A stretch of DNA of 64,000 bases. Origin: Isoetes taiwanensis. Lineage: Eukaryota; Streptophyta; Lycopodiopsida; Isoetales; Isoetaceae. The position numbers were made by a program, and so were the translations under genes. The stretch spans positions 2,206,001-2,270,000 of the forward strand of contig JAJEKV010000073.1 of NCBI GenBank assembly GCA_021234155.1, written 5' to 3'. This document shows positions 23,980 to 34,609 of the stretch, in pieces (positions within the stretch are counted from its first letter, which is position 1; every line of letters begins with the position of its first letter). The notes beneath the pieces were generated by a model, which saw only the letters and a list, made by a program, of their open reading frames with translations, had not been told where the DNA came from and searched no databases.

Positions 23980-24366
23980 GCTCGGGTGCTCCATCCTTCC
24001 GGTTGGAACATGGTGGAACTGCAGCTCCTCCTCCACCAACCTCCCCCAATTCGAATTGGGGCAAATGGGGGTACAAAACCCCAATTTGGGTGTCAAGTTA
24101 GTAACTCTCCCTTGCCCAATCGATTTGGGCCAGGTGGCAGCTCCGGGTTGGCTAATATTAACTAATTTGGTATTTTAGCCCTTTTTAATATTAGGTTAAG
24201 CCCTAAATTCGAATTAGGGTTTAAGGTTAGGTTTCCACCTTAATAATTTAATTATTAACATAGCTAACCTTAGCTTATGAATAATTAATGTGTCATTAAT
24301 TATTCATAGTGACGTGTCATGTATTTATACTTAAAAAGGCGTATAAATATGTGGAACGTCACATGC
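23980..24366. other. palindrome-rich AT region
   Basis: Dense short inverted repeats: CCCCAATTCGAATTGGGG (about 24046), a CCCTAAATTCGAATTAGGG block (about 24201), AATAATTTAATTATT (about 24240), and ATGAATAATTAAT against ATTAATTATTCAT (about 24277-24308). No coding potential seen. Confidence 0.5.
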
Positions 24367-25950
24367 ATGGGAGGAGATCATTAGGGGTTTGGAGAAGCAC
24401 TTGTTCTGGTGGTCCACTGCTAAGTTGTCTCTTGCGGGTCGCATTACAGTGGCCAAGTCAGTCCTTAGTAGTACCCATGTTTATATGGCATCCTTACTGC
24501 TAGCCCCACAGAGCAAAGTGCGTGAGCTCATTGCAATTATAGTTTGGAACTTTATAATGGGCGGGTACTGAGGAAGGTGCTGTGGTTAAGGTGGCTTGGT
24601 CGAAGTGCATCCTTCCAAAATGGGCAGGTGGTCTGGGTATGATGGACTTCTTACTGCATAGCAAAGTGCTTATTTCAAAGTTCATTTGGAGACTCCTGAA
24701 TGGTGAGGATGACTCTCTTGGTTCATGCCTTCTTAGACAAGCTCTTGGGCACTGTATCCCTCTATGCAAGAAGGCTGTCAAACCAGTCCTACCTTGGGCT
24801 TTATTTCAGACTCTACAGCCTTTTCCAAGTGCTTCTCCATTTTTGTGTGGCTTGTTGACAGCATGGGAGGCGGTCAGACATCCTTTTTGGCCATGCCCCT
24901 CTATCCACACCCTATTGAAGACTCCATAGTAGTGGGCACCACTGCCTCCAGACCCCTCAGCACCTCCATTGGCAGCATCAGTTCATTCACTTACACAGAG
25001 ACGATGGGTTCTTGCAGGTGTTGTCTGCATGGATGAGGCGGGTCGCCTACTATCTTGGCCTGAATTTCAGGCAAAGTTCCTGCTCTCTCGTTGGGATGTA
25101 TCTCTATGGGAGAAGGTCGCAGAAAATTTGCCTCTTATAGTGCAAGTTGGTATTGCTAAAAGGATGCCATGGGACTGTCATGAAAATATTCACAAAGGTA
25201 AGTACTTTGTCAGATCAGTATATCGCCTTCTTTTAGCACCACAACCCCTCCAGTTGCCAGATGGGTGGCACCTACAGGTTCCACAGCCCACTTTGTGTCG
25301 TACATGGCGATGGCTTTGGGATAGGTTGCTCCACACTAAAGTCTCTGTACTGTGGTGGCAGGTTATCCACAGGTGCCTGTGGGTTAATGCCTTCCGACAT
25401 CGCTATGTTCCTCGCATATCTACAGTATGCCCACTCTGTCTTTCGGACGTCGAGACTCTTGAGCATTGTCTCTTTGATTGTCCTGAGGTTCAACCAGCAT
25501 GGTCCTGGCTACAAGGTTTGTTTAACAGTACATTGGACTGCCGATGCATTCTCTTGGCGTCCTATCCTAACGCATGGCCTCCAGCTAAACAAAGAGCATT
25601 CCATCTTGGTTCCGGTTGGCTCCTATGGTCGATATGGGAGCGTCACAGACACCACATCTTTCAGGGCATTAATTCTTCTGCACGCGGTGTTATTACGGTG
25701 GCCTAAAAAAAGATATTGACAGCCTACGAGTGTTCCTCCCTTGAATCAGAAATGATGGAACGCATCTGGATTCAGTATCTTCGAATTGATTCTTATCATT
25801 AGTCTCCTATTCTGGAGTAAGTACATTGTGTTCCAAGCTTGTGCTCCTGTGGCATCCTTTTGTGCTTACACAGTTAGATGAGACATGTAAATTCTGTACT
25901 TTTTATCTGATTAATATACTTTTTGGCTTTCGTCCTTCAAGAAAAAAAAT
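24367..25950 (+). pseudogene. L1-type LINE ORF2 C-terminal part, 5'-truncated
   Basis: The plus strand starts inside the RT thumb: LSLAGRITVAKSVLSSTHVY, then VWNFIMGG, then WSKCILPKWAGGLGMMDF after a frame change (about 24590). The end is a zf-RVT zinc-binding region: RLLHTKVSVLWWQVIHRCLW, CPLCLSDVETLEHCLFDCP (about 25430-25490) and FHLGSGWLLWSIWERHRH. This is the 3' half of an L1-clade plant LINE, with at least two frame changes. The 3' end at about 25921-25949 is TTTCGTCCTTCAAG plus A-run, the shared tail of the CGTCCTTC group. Confidence 0.8.
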
Positions 25951-26686
25951 CTATTTATATTATACCATAATTTGGTCATGTATGCTAAAATCCTCTATGA
26001 TCTGCTTTCCTTAAATGTCCTTTATTATGTTATATGTACTACCAAGATCTCTGTGGCCTATCGAGTTTTATGATATTATTTGACCTAGTTGTAGAGATCT
26101 GGCTAGTATTGTACAGATTCTAAAATATAGCATGAGATTGATTGCAATTGTTGTTGGACACTACATAGCAGATCTGAGCAGGTCTAGACGTGGCTTACCT
26201 TTGCATTTCTCCCTTAAGGTGCTTCTTTCCAAAAGTATTATTAGTAGTCATTGTACAGAATATTGCATTTAAGTTTCAGATACTTCACTAGTTAATGATT
26301 GCTTGCTACTATTGTACAGAATCTAGTGCTGATTTAGTTTCCTTGTAGTAGTCAGCATCTAGCTTTAATCCATAGGTGGTTCACTAATGCCTAAAAATTA
26401 GTATATACCATTTCTTATATCGTGGTGCGAGCATGAAGTTACGGATTGTCCCATTATCCGACTGTCGTTAATGGCTACTTATATCCTTTTCTTTGATTAT
26501 ATTGATCTTATTGGTTGTGCTAAACTGAGAAGTCTCTATTTATTGCCAAAGGCAGCTACTTTTCTGTTGTAATTTTTTTGTTATACTTTTGTTCTTTCTA
26601 CTTTCTAAGCATATCCTGTAATTATTGTATTTAAATTGCAGGTGCTATAAACTTGGCATAGCAGAAGCATGAAATGGATTGCATCG
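25951..26686. other. AT-rich stretch, no gene seen
   Basis: Low-complexity AT-rich sequence with no long frames. It ends at the left LTR of the chromovirus. The pyrimidine-rich run ending TTGCAG at 26641 looks like a splice acceptor, but no exon was recognised. Confidence 0.3.
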
Positions 26687-26960
26687 TGTCATGAACCTGC
26701 GCGAGAACAAGAAAATATGCAAGAAATACGGACAAAATATGCCAAGATCGACAAGGAATCTGATATATGAACAGGAATCAACAGTACAATGGCCCGAAGG
26801 CAAGCAAGAACACGAGACAGATGCCTAGAAGGCTCAAGACTGGTGTTGAACCGGAATGGTTCGACAAGAAGGAGGTGCCTCCTTATATATCTAGGCCGAC
26901 AGTCAGGATCGCGCCACTCCAATGGATGAGATCACGCCAAGTGTCATGGATGCATGTAGG

Positions 26961-26978
26961 TTCTAGAATGTTCTAGAA
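26961..26978 (-). promoter_or_regulatory. heat-shock element in the chromovirus LTR
   Basis: TTCTAGAATGTTCTAGAA contains alternating TTC/GAA units with correct 2-bp gaps, the consensus for heat-shock factor trimers. It lies about 70 bp upstream of the minus-strand TATA box, in the promoter part of the LTR. It is repeated unchanged in the other LTR at 46558-46575. Confidence 0.75.
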
Positions 26979-27029
26979 CCTCCTGGGAATAGCCCTGCAT
27001 ATGAGGAAGACGTGAGAGAATGTCTTCAA

Positions 27030-27112
27030 TAAGTATTAGTAGCGCATTTGATAAAGATGCTTGACTCCCAACTAACAGGTTGCGAGTTCAAACCCTGCTT
27101 CGTGCAACTACC
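27030..27112 (+). promoter_or_regulatory. tRNA-like segment in the LTR
   Basis: TAGTAGCGCATTTGA and GGTTGCGAGTTCAAACC resemble RNA polymerase III boxes A and B, with a CTTGACTCC anticodon-stem-like middle. The same layout is in the other LTR (about 46632-46712), so it predates insertion. It looks like part of a tRNA-derived SINE head fixed in the U3 region, antisense to the element. Confidence 0.5.
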
Positions 27113-27189
27113 TTTTTGCATTCGTGTGACGACCATATATGAGTATAATGCTCGTATGATAAGAATACTCGTATAGTCGTCACACCATC

Positions 27190-29600
27190 CCCCTCCTATG
27201 CCGATGACAAGTCCTCAGAGCCGGAGCTAGAGTTGGAGTACTCAAACTTGCCTTATCTGGGTAACGTCGATGAAACTCCACAACTTTATCAGGAGTATTA
27301 ATCAGATTCGCAGCAGGCTCCCAGGTTCTATCACTTGGTGAGTAACCTTCCCAATCGACCAAATAATAAAGACGACGTCGTAGAAACTTAGAGTCCAAAA
27401 TTTCTCGAACTTCAAATTCCTCATGATCATCCATCTCGACTGGTGGTGGAGGTGGAGGTACTCGATCTAGAAATGGATTTATATAGGGTTCCAATGAAGA
27501 CACATGGAACACTGGGTGAAGTCGAATTGATGGCAAAAGCTCAAGACGAAAAGCAGCATCACCAACTCGTTCAATGATCCGATAGGGACCTAAACGCCGG
27601 TAGTCGAGCTTGTTACAAGGGCGAGCCGTCCGTAAATCCTGACGCAAGCCAAACAAGGTCACCAACTGCAAAATGAGGAGCATCCTGATGGTGTTGATCT
27701 GCATGACAACGATAACGTGCTTGGGCCTGGAGGAGATGGTGTTGAAGATCATCCTGGAGCCTGCGAAGCTTCTCGAGCCTATCCTCGGCACTGGAATTGA
27801 CTGATCATATCTAGGAGCAATGAAAGACCACCGAGGATGCATGCCGAAATTAATAAAGAATGGAGTCTGGCCTGTGGAAACATGGACAGAATTTGTAAGC
27901 AAATTCTACCAGGAGTAGCCAATCAACCCAGCCATCCTGCCGATAATTGATGAAGCATCGCAAATACTGCTCAAGTGTTTGATTAGTGCGCTCCACCTGC
28001 CCATTGGTCTCTGGGTGATGTTCGAAAGAGAGCGAACGTTCCAAAAGCTGGCAATAAACTGGGGGCCGTAGTCACTGACAATGTTATCTGGTAAGCCATG
28101 GAGTCGAACCACCTCTTGAAGCAAGAGAACGGTTGTGGCTTCACTGGAGATAGAAGTGCTGCAAGGAATGAAATGCGCCATCTTGGAAAAACGATCAACA
28201 ACAACAAGGATGGCATCATGGCCCGGGGAGGATGGAAGCTCAACAATAAAATCCACTGAAATACTCTTCGAAGGACCAGCTGGAACTGGTAAAAGTTGAA
28301 GAAGGCCATGTGAACGGTACTTGGGAGCTTTTGCACGACAACAAATATCACATGAGCGTACAAAAGTCTCAACAATGCGGCGGAAACCTGGCCACCAATA
28401 ATCTCGAGCAATAAATTCTAGAATCTTGGTAATGCCAAAATGGTCGGTGAGAGGAGAATCATGACAGGTTTGCAGAATTTGAAGTCGAGGGGCACCATCC
28501 GGGCGTGCAGGATCCAGGTGTGCAAGAACAAGTGCTGCTGTAAACACATGCTTCAGAGTGATGAATGATGATTCTGCTTCAATTGTCCACTCAAAGGGAA
28601 CATCCTTCCTGGTGAGACGTGTCAAAGGCAAGACGATCTTCGAATATTCCTTATTGAAGCAGCTATAAAAATTGGCAAACCCCAAGAAGCACTGTACATC
28701 TTTAATTGAGGAAGGTGTTTCCACAATCAAGAACTGTGCTGACCTTCTCTAGATCCATATAAACACCATGAGATGTGATGCGATAGCCAAGAAATTCAAC
28801 ATTGTCCTGCTCGAACTGACGCTTCTCCAGTTTGGCATAAAGTCCATGTTCCCCTAGCTTCTGAAGGACCTTCCTGACATGTTCTTCATGCTCCTCCAAA
28901 GTCTACAATAAACCAGAATATCATCTAGATAGATGATAACAAAGAGATCCAAAAACTCCCGAAAAACATCGTTAGCCATGTGCTGAAAGACCGCCGGAGC
29001 ATTGGTAAGGCCGAAAGGCATGACGATATACTCAAAATTACCATACCGAGTTCGAAAGATTGTCTTTCACTCATCGCCTTCCCTGATCCGGACAAGACTA
29101 TAGGCACCCCGAAGACCAATTTTCACGAAGTATCGTGCACCTTGTAGCCGCTTAAGTAACTTTAGAATCAGAGGAAGAGGATACCGATTATGCACAGTGA
29201 TCTTGTTGAGGACGTGATAATCCACAACCAGCCGCAAAGAACCATCCTTCTTTGAAACAAAGAAGATGGCAGCTCCTGCAGGTGACTGAGAACGTCGAAT
29301 AAACCCAGTTGCAAGATTCTCTTCGATATAGGTCCGTAAAGTCTCCAATTCTATTGATGATAAGTCATAGATAGGGCCAAATGGCGGGGTTGTCCCTGGC
29401 TGAAGATCAATGGGGCAGTCATAGGGATGATGCTCCGGAAGCTTACTGGCTTTGAGCTTATCAAAAACATCGCTAAAATCCTTGTGCTTATCAAGAAGGA
29501 CAGGAGCAGATGTTTCTGAAGCAGAGTTAGTCGAAGGATGGAGTTGGATTGCAAATGTTGAACAGGGATCTTGCCTACCAGATATGATAAACTTGTGAAG
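27190..29600 (-). pseudogene. Gypsy chromovirus pol: RT, integrase, chromodomain; RNase H deleted
   Basis: Read from high to low coordinates. RT: ENLATGFIRRSQSPAGA, FVSKKDGSLRLVVDY, HNRYPLPLI, then [20 protein letters not shown] and IYLDDILVY (YLDD active site, about 28925). FLGFANFYSCF follows. The frame then jumps from LAHLDPARP straight to DGAPRLQILQTCHDSPLTDHFG, so the RNase H domain is absent. Integrase: zinc finger CHDSPLTDHFG with C-x-x-C, then DFIVELPSSPGHDAILVVVD and [15 protein letters not shown]. The end is a chromodomain: FEVREILDSKFLRRRLYYL, then VDWEGYSPSDRTWEP (about 27420-27310). The chromodomain marks it as a chromovirus. Stops and frame changes occur near 28730, 29066 and 29340. 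Confidence 0.9.
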
Positions 29601-29870
29601 AGAGATCTTCGAGATACGGAGCTGAGGGCGCGAAGAAGCCTCTACAGAAGCAGGAGCAAGAATATGAGCAAGAGCAGGAACAGGAGCAGAAGTAGGAGAC
29701 TGGAACAGGAATGGGAGCAGGAACTAGAGCATGAACTGGAACAAGAATTAGAGCTGGAACATCATCCAGAACATGGTCAGAATTTGAGACATGAACTGGA
29801 GTAGAGAGAAGAGCACAACTTGCGACCTGCATGCAAGGATGACACAAAACAGAATGCAACCCTCAATATG
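29601..29870 (-). repeat. low-complexity linker of the chromovirus, GAGCAGGAAC repeats
   Basis: The plus strand is a degenerate GAGCAGGAAC/GAACTGGAAC repeat. It corresponds to the Ser-rich stretch after the protease in the gag part (compare GAACTGGAACTAGAGCTCG at 43740). Open frames on either strand here are low-complexity and not genes. The ATATG at 29866-29870 is one copy of a 5-bp duplication. Confidence 0.55.
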
Positions 29871-29999
29871 TGTGACGTTCCAGCACAGTATACGGTCCCA
29901 GGACATATACTGTATTGTCTCGTCACGCGTACACGCCATCCCGATTGACGTGTACACCGACGTGTAGCTAAGCAAGTAGCACCCTAGGGGGCAACTTGC

Positions 30000-30950
30000 A
30001 AGTGTGTGCACATTTATTCATGTGTACACTTTAGCCGACTTAATTAATATAGACAAGTGGGCCACACTCATTTATCCCATATGCTCAAGGGTTAATGGAA
30101 ACCCTAGCCCTAACTTATAGTCTATATAAGGCATAGGAAACCCTAACTTTCCATTTTTCGTCCACAACCTTCTAGAGCTCCGTTTTGCTTGCTCCAAGAG
30201 CCAATCTCGACTCCTGAACTCTGTCTGAGCAGCCTAGCTCATCAGTTTCCCTTTCTAGTTTCATCTTCAAGCAGTTCTGCAGCATGGATGCGTTCAGAGC
30301 AGGAGGAGCAAGCCAGGGATCAGGTATTTTGCCAATTCAATAGTCTAATCCGCCTCCCAGGCATAGAGTAAGTAGGTTTAGCCTATTGGATTGCCCATAG
30401 CAGCCATCTAGACCTCTAGATATCAAGCCATAACTAAAGAATCTAACTCTGTGATTTAGATTAAATCTTATTCTTTAGTTCTTCTATGATATATATGTGA
30501 TGATGATCTCTGTGGAATCATTGTATTGGGAAGGGGGGTAGAGGCCTTAAAAGCCTAGTAGTTTGATGCTCCTAGATAGTCCTCTTTAATGCACTATTAA
30601 ATTCGGCCTGTGTACAAGAACCAAACCTGGTTGTGGGTGGAGGGACCAGACTGGCTTACAAGGAGGTGCATGTCCTGGCTCATGATCACGTCCCGCTGGT
30701 AGTAAAGCCTATCGGGGACTACAGTGCACTAGACCTAATGCTCTGCCACTGCGTGTGGGCTTTGCATGGGTTCGACACTCTTGGGGTGGTGGACACCTTC
30801 CATGGAGTTCAATCGAGTACGGGTAGTGGCCCTCTAGTCACCTTGAGCCAGCATGCCAACCTCTGGTGGGAGCAATCCCTACCTGTCCCATCGGAACTGG
30901 GGAGATGCAACCCAGGAGTAGCACAAGGCCCCCCAAAAAAAAATCTTATT
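30000..30950 (+). other. LTR-like leader region, no gene
   Basis: TATATAAGGCATAGG at about 30124 followed by a C/T-rich leader, GGATCAGGTATTTTGCC (GTATTT donor-like) and a GC-rich block 30600-30950. No frame above 120 codons, and none matches a known protein. It could be the transcribed part of an LTR retrotransposon that has lost its pol. Confidence 0.4.
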
Positions 30951-31019
30951 AGTTTTTCATGTTATTTTTTATCAATACTAATAAAATAAACTAATATTAC
31001 TTTGTGGGTTAATATGTTG

Positions 31020-31780
31020 AATAACTAGATGCAGTTAAATAGTGAGGTTCATATTTATGGTTTTTCAATGTGTTATATCCACATAGTAAGCACCTATATT
31101 TTCTCGTTATGGTTTGTTGGTATAGTTTACCACTATGGTTCTTTGTGGTGGTGAATTTCCTTGGTTTATTGCTATGTTCTATTGCTACGTGACATGGTGT
31201 CGGATTAGTAGTATAGGTTGTAAACCACTAGTGTCTTTAGCCTTGAAGAATTAGGCAACTCATAGTGGTGTTCCAATCAACTCAATGAGATCTTATTGCA
31301 TGAGCCATTTATGTTACATAGAATAGAGACTTCAAGTTTCTCATTAATAGAATTAACAATGTATCTTCCAAAATAGTAGTGGTTTTGCATCTTCGAAGTA
31401 CTTTGTGTTAGATGTAAGCCAATCATGTTTTGAATTAACAGTTGATATTAATTTAGTCAGAAAACTAAGATACTATCCATTTGTAAACCAACAATAGTTT
31501 TAGCTTTAAGAATTTTTGCAACTCATGGTGGTTACCCTATGAAATCATTGTTGTAGTGTCATATGAACCGTTGTTGCTTTTAAAATAAAGGATTCAAATT
31601 TATTACATAAAAAAGCTAAACAGGTTCTGCTTAAAAATAGATAATGGCTTTGAAAATAAAGTGTTCAAGTTTATTACCAAAAACAATGTTCTTCATGAAA
31701 ATAGATATCGGCTTCCCATCTTTAAAACACCCTGTGTTGGAAAGCAAACCAATAATGTTTTGAGGTATATAATAGACGTG
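31020..31780. repeat. degenerate subterminal-type repeats
   Basis: Loosely repeated AAACCACTA / CACTATGGTT / CAACTCATGGTGG units of 20-40 bp. Related AAACCACTATGGTAT units in the other orientation occur at 41800-42130, near the opposite end of the 12.9-kb segment. Paired subterminal repeats of this sort are typical of CACTA-type DNA transposons; no CACTA protein was seen. Confidence 0.35.
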
Positions 31781-31786
31781 TTGGGA

Positions 31787-32310
31787 ACACTATAACCCCA
31801 AAATCTGCTCAACGTATAGTTTTTTTGGGATTTTTTTTGGCAAAAGCCAACACATAAAAACTACCCGTAATTTTGTTCCGTAAATGCTAGAAATAGCGCG
31901 TAGTTTTTTAGTGTGGTTTTTCACACAAATAACGCGTAGTTTTCATGCGTGGTTTTCAAACGAAAACAATGTGTAGTTTTTAGGTGTATTTTCACCATGG
32001 TTTCGAGATGAAAACAACACATACTTTTATGTGTAGTTTTCGCTCTAAAATCACACATAGTATTATTTCGAAAATGCTAGAAACAGCGCATAACTTCTCT
32101 GTGGTTTTTCAAACAAAAAAAATGTGTAGTTTTTAGGCATGGTTTTTAAACCAACATAATACATTTACCATAGTTTTTATACAGAACAACGCATAAATTT
32201 TATGCATGATTTTCCCTCAAAGATAAACACAACGCATGGTTTCTAGGTGTGGTCTTTATGTAAAAACTACATCTAGTTTCTAGGTGGTCTTTATCTAGCA
32301 AAATTAGACA
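31787..32310. repeat. array of about 12 degenerate GTGTAGTTTT repeats
   Basis: Units such as GCGTAGTTTTCATGCGTGG, GTGTAGTTTTTAGG and AACGCATGGTTTCTAGG recur about every 35-45 bp from 31815 to 32290. Complementary AAAACNAC stretches lie between them, so many units can fold. The array is preceded by CACTATAACCCC at 31791. Confidence 0.5.
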
Positions 32311-32799
32311 ACAATATGTTGAAAATTTAGAAACTTAAAAGGGGCGTGTTTTTTTCTTTGTTTAAAAATCAAAGACTGCCTTTTTTTTTCTTATCAAAGG
32401 CTGTTATCCCCGAAGTAAACAACCAAGGCATTCATCACTTTAAGAAGCATATTTTGTTTCTTAAAATATATCTGCCCGTGATGAGGGCTCCAAACAACAA
32501 TACAATCAGCAAAAGAAGAGGGGAATGTTCTGTTTTCAACCCATCTTCTCCGTTACAAACATAAATTAGAGAAACAGAATAGGATCTCAGTCATTACATT
32601 TGACAAAGCGAGTTCATAATAAAAAAACAGAGGAAATATATTGCAAACAGCTTTGTAGATCTATTGACAAAGCGAGTTAATAATAAAAAAACAAAGGAAA
32701 TATAATGCAAACAGCTTTGTAGATCTAGAAGCTTGTAGCCTGTTCTAACTATGAAAACTGATGATAGTACAGGATGAGGTCTTATACTAAAAGTATAGT

Positions 32800-33020
32800 T
32801 CTGTTGCAAGGTGCTGCTGCCGTAGATCCAGAGATGCTTGCTGCAACAGCTGGGATTATCAACCAGCTCACTTCTGGTATCCCAATAGCCAGTCAAATTT
32901 CTCAGATTACCTTGAGTTTGTTAAAAGCTATAGATGCGAACTTCCAAAAGCGTGAAAAGCATAATGGTGTCAAACAATCCGCCCAAGGATGGTTATTGAA
33001 ACTTACCCTCTTGCAAAGAA
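32800..33020 (+). other. exon-like fragment of unknown protein
   Basis: After a TTGCAAG acceptor-like site at 32803, the frame reads AAAVDPEMLAATAGIINQL, then TSGIPIASQISQITLSLLK and AIDANFQKREKHNG. The composition is protein-like and unlike the surrounding sequence. It may be a captured or leftover exon. I do not recognise the family. Confidence 0.35.
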
Positions 33021-33299
33021 CCTGAAACTGTGAACAGCTGGATCTGTAAACCTTTACCTAATATACAAATATGTAAATTTGGCCTATTCGGCCAAACCTA
33101 GACCCAAGCAGAATACGGCCCAAATCCGGCACCAATGCAGCTTTCGGAGCAGATTTGCAGAAATATAGAGATGTTTGATGCGATTTTTGGGTGTTTCATG
33201 AAGCCCAAACTTTCCCTGGTTGATTAGGCTAGATGAAATTGAGCATTCATTAACCCAGCAGGTCCAGGAAAGGTCGCTCCAAATCAACCCAGCAGGATA

Positions 33300-33500
33300 T
33301 CTGGCGAGCAGAATGTCAGCAGGGCGGCCCAGGCAGGAAGACGGAATGGAGGCGCAATGGAGCAGAATGGAGGCGCAATGGGAAGACGGAATGGAGCAGA
33401 ATGCCAGCAGGGCGGCGCAGGTGGGAAGCCGCAGACGGAATGGAGGCACGCAGAAGACGGAGTGGAGGCAAACCTGCGCAGGCGGGAAGGCGCAGACCTA
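33300..33500. repeat. GGCGCAATGG/GACGGAATGG minisatellite
   Basis: Short imperfect repeats of GAATGGAGGCGCAATGG, GAAGACGGAATGGAG and GCAGGGCGG units. Open frames on both strands follow from the low complexity and are not evidence of a gene. Confidence 0.6.
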
Positions 33501-33779
33501 AATATATCCAGGCTCGGCCAATAGGACGGTAAGACTGGGATCCTAATCTCGGCCGTTGATCTTTGACCAATAGGATGATAAGGCCAAGATCGAAATCTTG
33601 GCCGTTTATTCTAGTATTATCTTAACCTGCTTCAAAATCATATTTAACAAATGGATCTCAAGATTTTAGCCATATCTATCTTCGGAGACAAAAATATGAC
33701 ATGATACGAAGGCAAAATACTCTTAATATATTGGGGAGGCATTTGAATGTTTCATGATGAAATATATGTAAGAGCACTA

Positions 33780-33965
33780 AACCTTGAAGTTGTATATTGA
33801 TACCCTAAGGGCAAACAAAAACAATTCCTAAAGCTACATAAATGCAACGTGACGAATTGGAACTTTTAACAAAATTCAAGTTGTATATTGACACCCTAAG
33901 GGCGAACACAAACAAATCCTAAAGCTACATAAATGCAACGTTAGGTATTGGAACTTTAAAAAAAT
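33780..33965. repeat. tandem duplication of about 105 bp
   Basis: GTTGTATATTGATACCCTAA at 33789 and GTTGTATATTGACACCCTAA at 33891, each followed by GGGC(A/G)AACA, AAAGCTACATAAATGCAACG and ATTGGAACTTT. Confidence 0.8.
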
Positions 33966-34609
33966 CGGCTGATAAAGGATTCTTGTAATGAAGTAATCAG
34001 ATTCTCGTGTTGCAAGTAAGATGTTGCTGCACATTATTGATATAAGATAGGAGTAATGACTAGTATGGGATAGAAGGCTAGTGTGCTGGAAGGCTAGTGT
34101 TCACCATGTTATCCACATGAAGAAGATCCCTCCTCGAAAGCAGACGACTGAGGAGGGAGAAGCTTACTAGAGCAATTGGGAGGTAGAAATGTGAGGACTA
34201 CGGTACCTCCTTTTGATAGTGTTCAAATGGGCAATAGCATGGAATAGTAAAATTTAAGTAATAAGGACCACCAAACATGTGGTAAGAGATCAAGTTGTGA
34301 TTCCTTGGGTACACCACAACATCCAACACTAGATATGCATCATTGAAAAAAGGGGCTTTAATAATTCAAGCATATATGATCAATACAATGAAATCTCTAA
34401 CATGAATCTCCGATTTTCAAATGGTTAGTTACAGTATGTAGAGTACAACAGAAAGTAATTTTTGTAAAAATAATTTGGAGATAATGAGGCGCGTATAACA
34501 CAATGGGCGAGCCAGGTCCGAACCTACTCGATTCATATTTTCATTTTCACGCGTGTGACAAATCTAAAACTTTTTATTTTTTCCATGACAAAACTTATTG
34601 TTTGTAACC

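Larger units (their letters stand above)
26687..27184 (-). repeat. Gypsy chromovirus 3' LTR
   Basis: Plus strand TGTCATGAACC...GTCGTCACA; along the element it is TGTGACGAC...CATGACA. It matches 46272-46782 closely. A polypurine tract (AGGAGGGGGATGG on the minus strand) abuts it at 27185-27198. Minus-strand TATATAAGG (about 26883-26891) and a perfect heat-shock element upstream are visible. Confidence 0.88.

Noticed and set aside
27030-27112. Genuine tRNA gene
   Set aside because: Acceptor and anticodon stems do not pair fully, and the same relic is in both LTRs; boxes A and B alone do not make a tRNA gene.
29571-30011. Open frames rich in Arg/Ser or Glu/Leu (plus) and Cys/Ser/Val (minus)
   Set aside because: They result from the GAGCAGGAAC low-complexity repeat of the chromovirus linker.
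33084-33570. Open frames on both strands around the GGCGCAATGG minisatellite
   Set aside because: Repeat-derived, with no splice or domain evidence.
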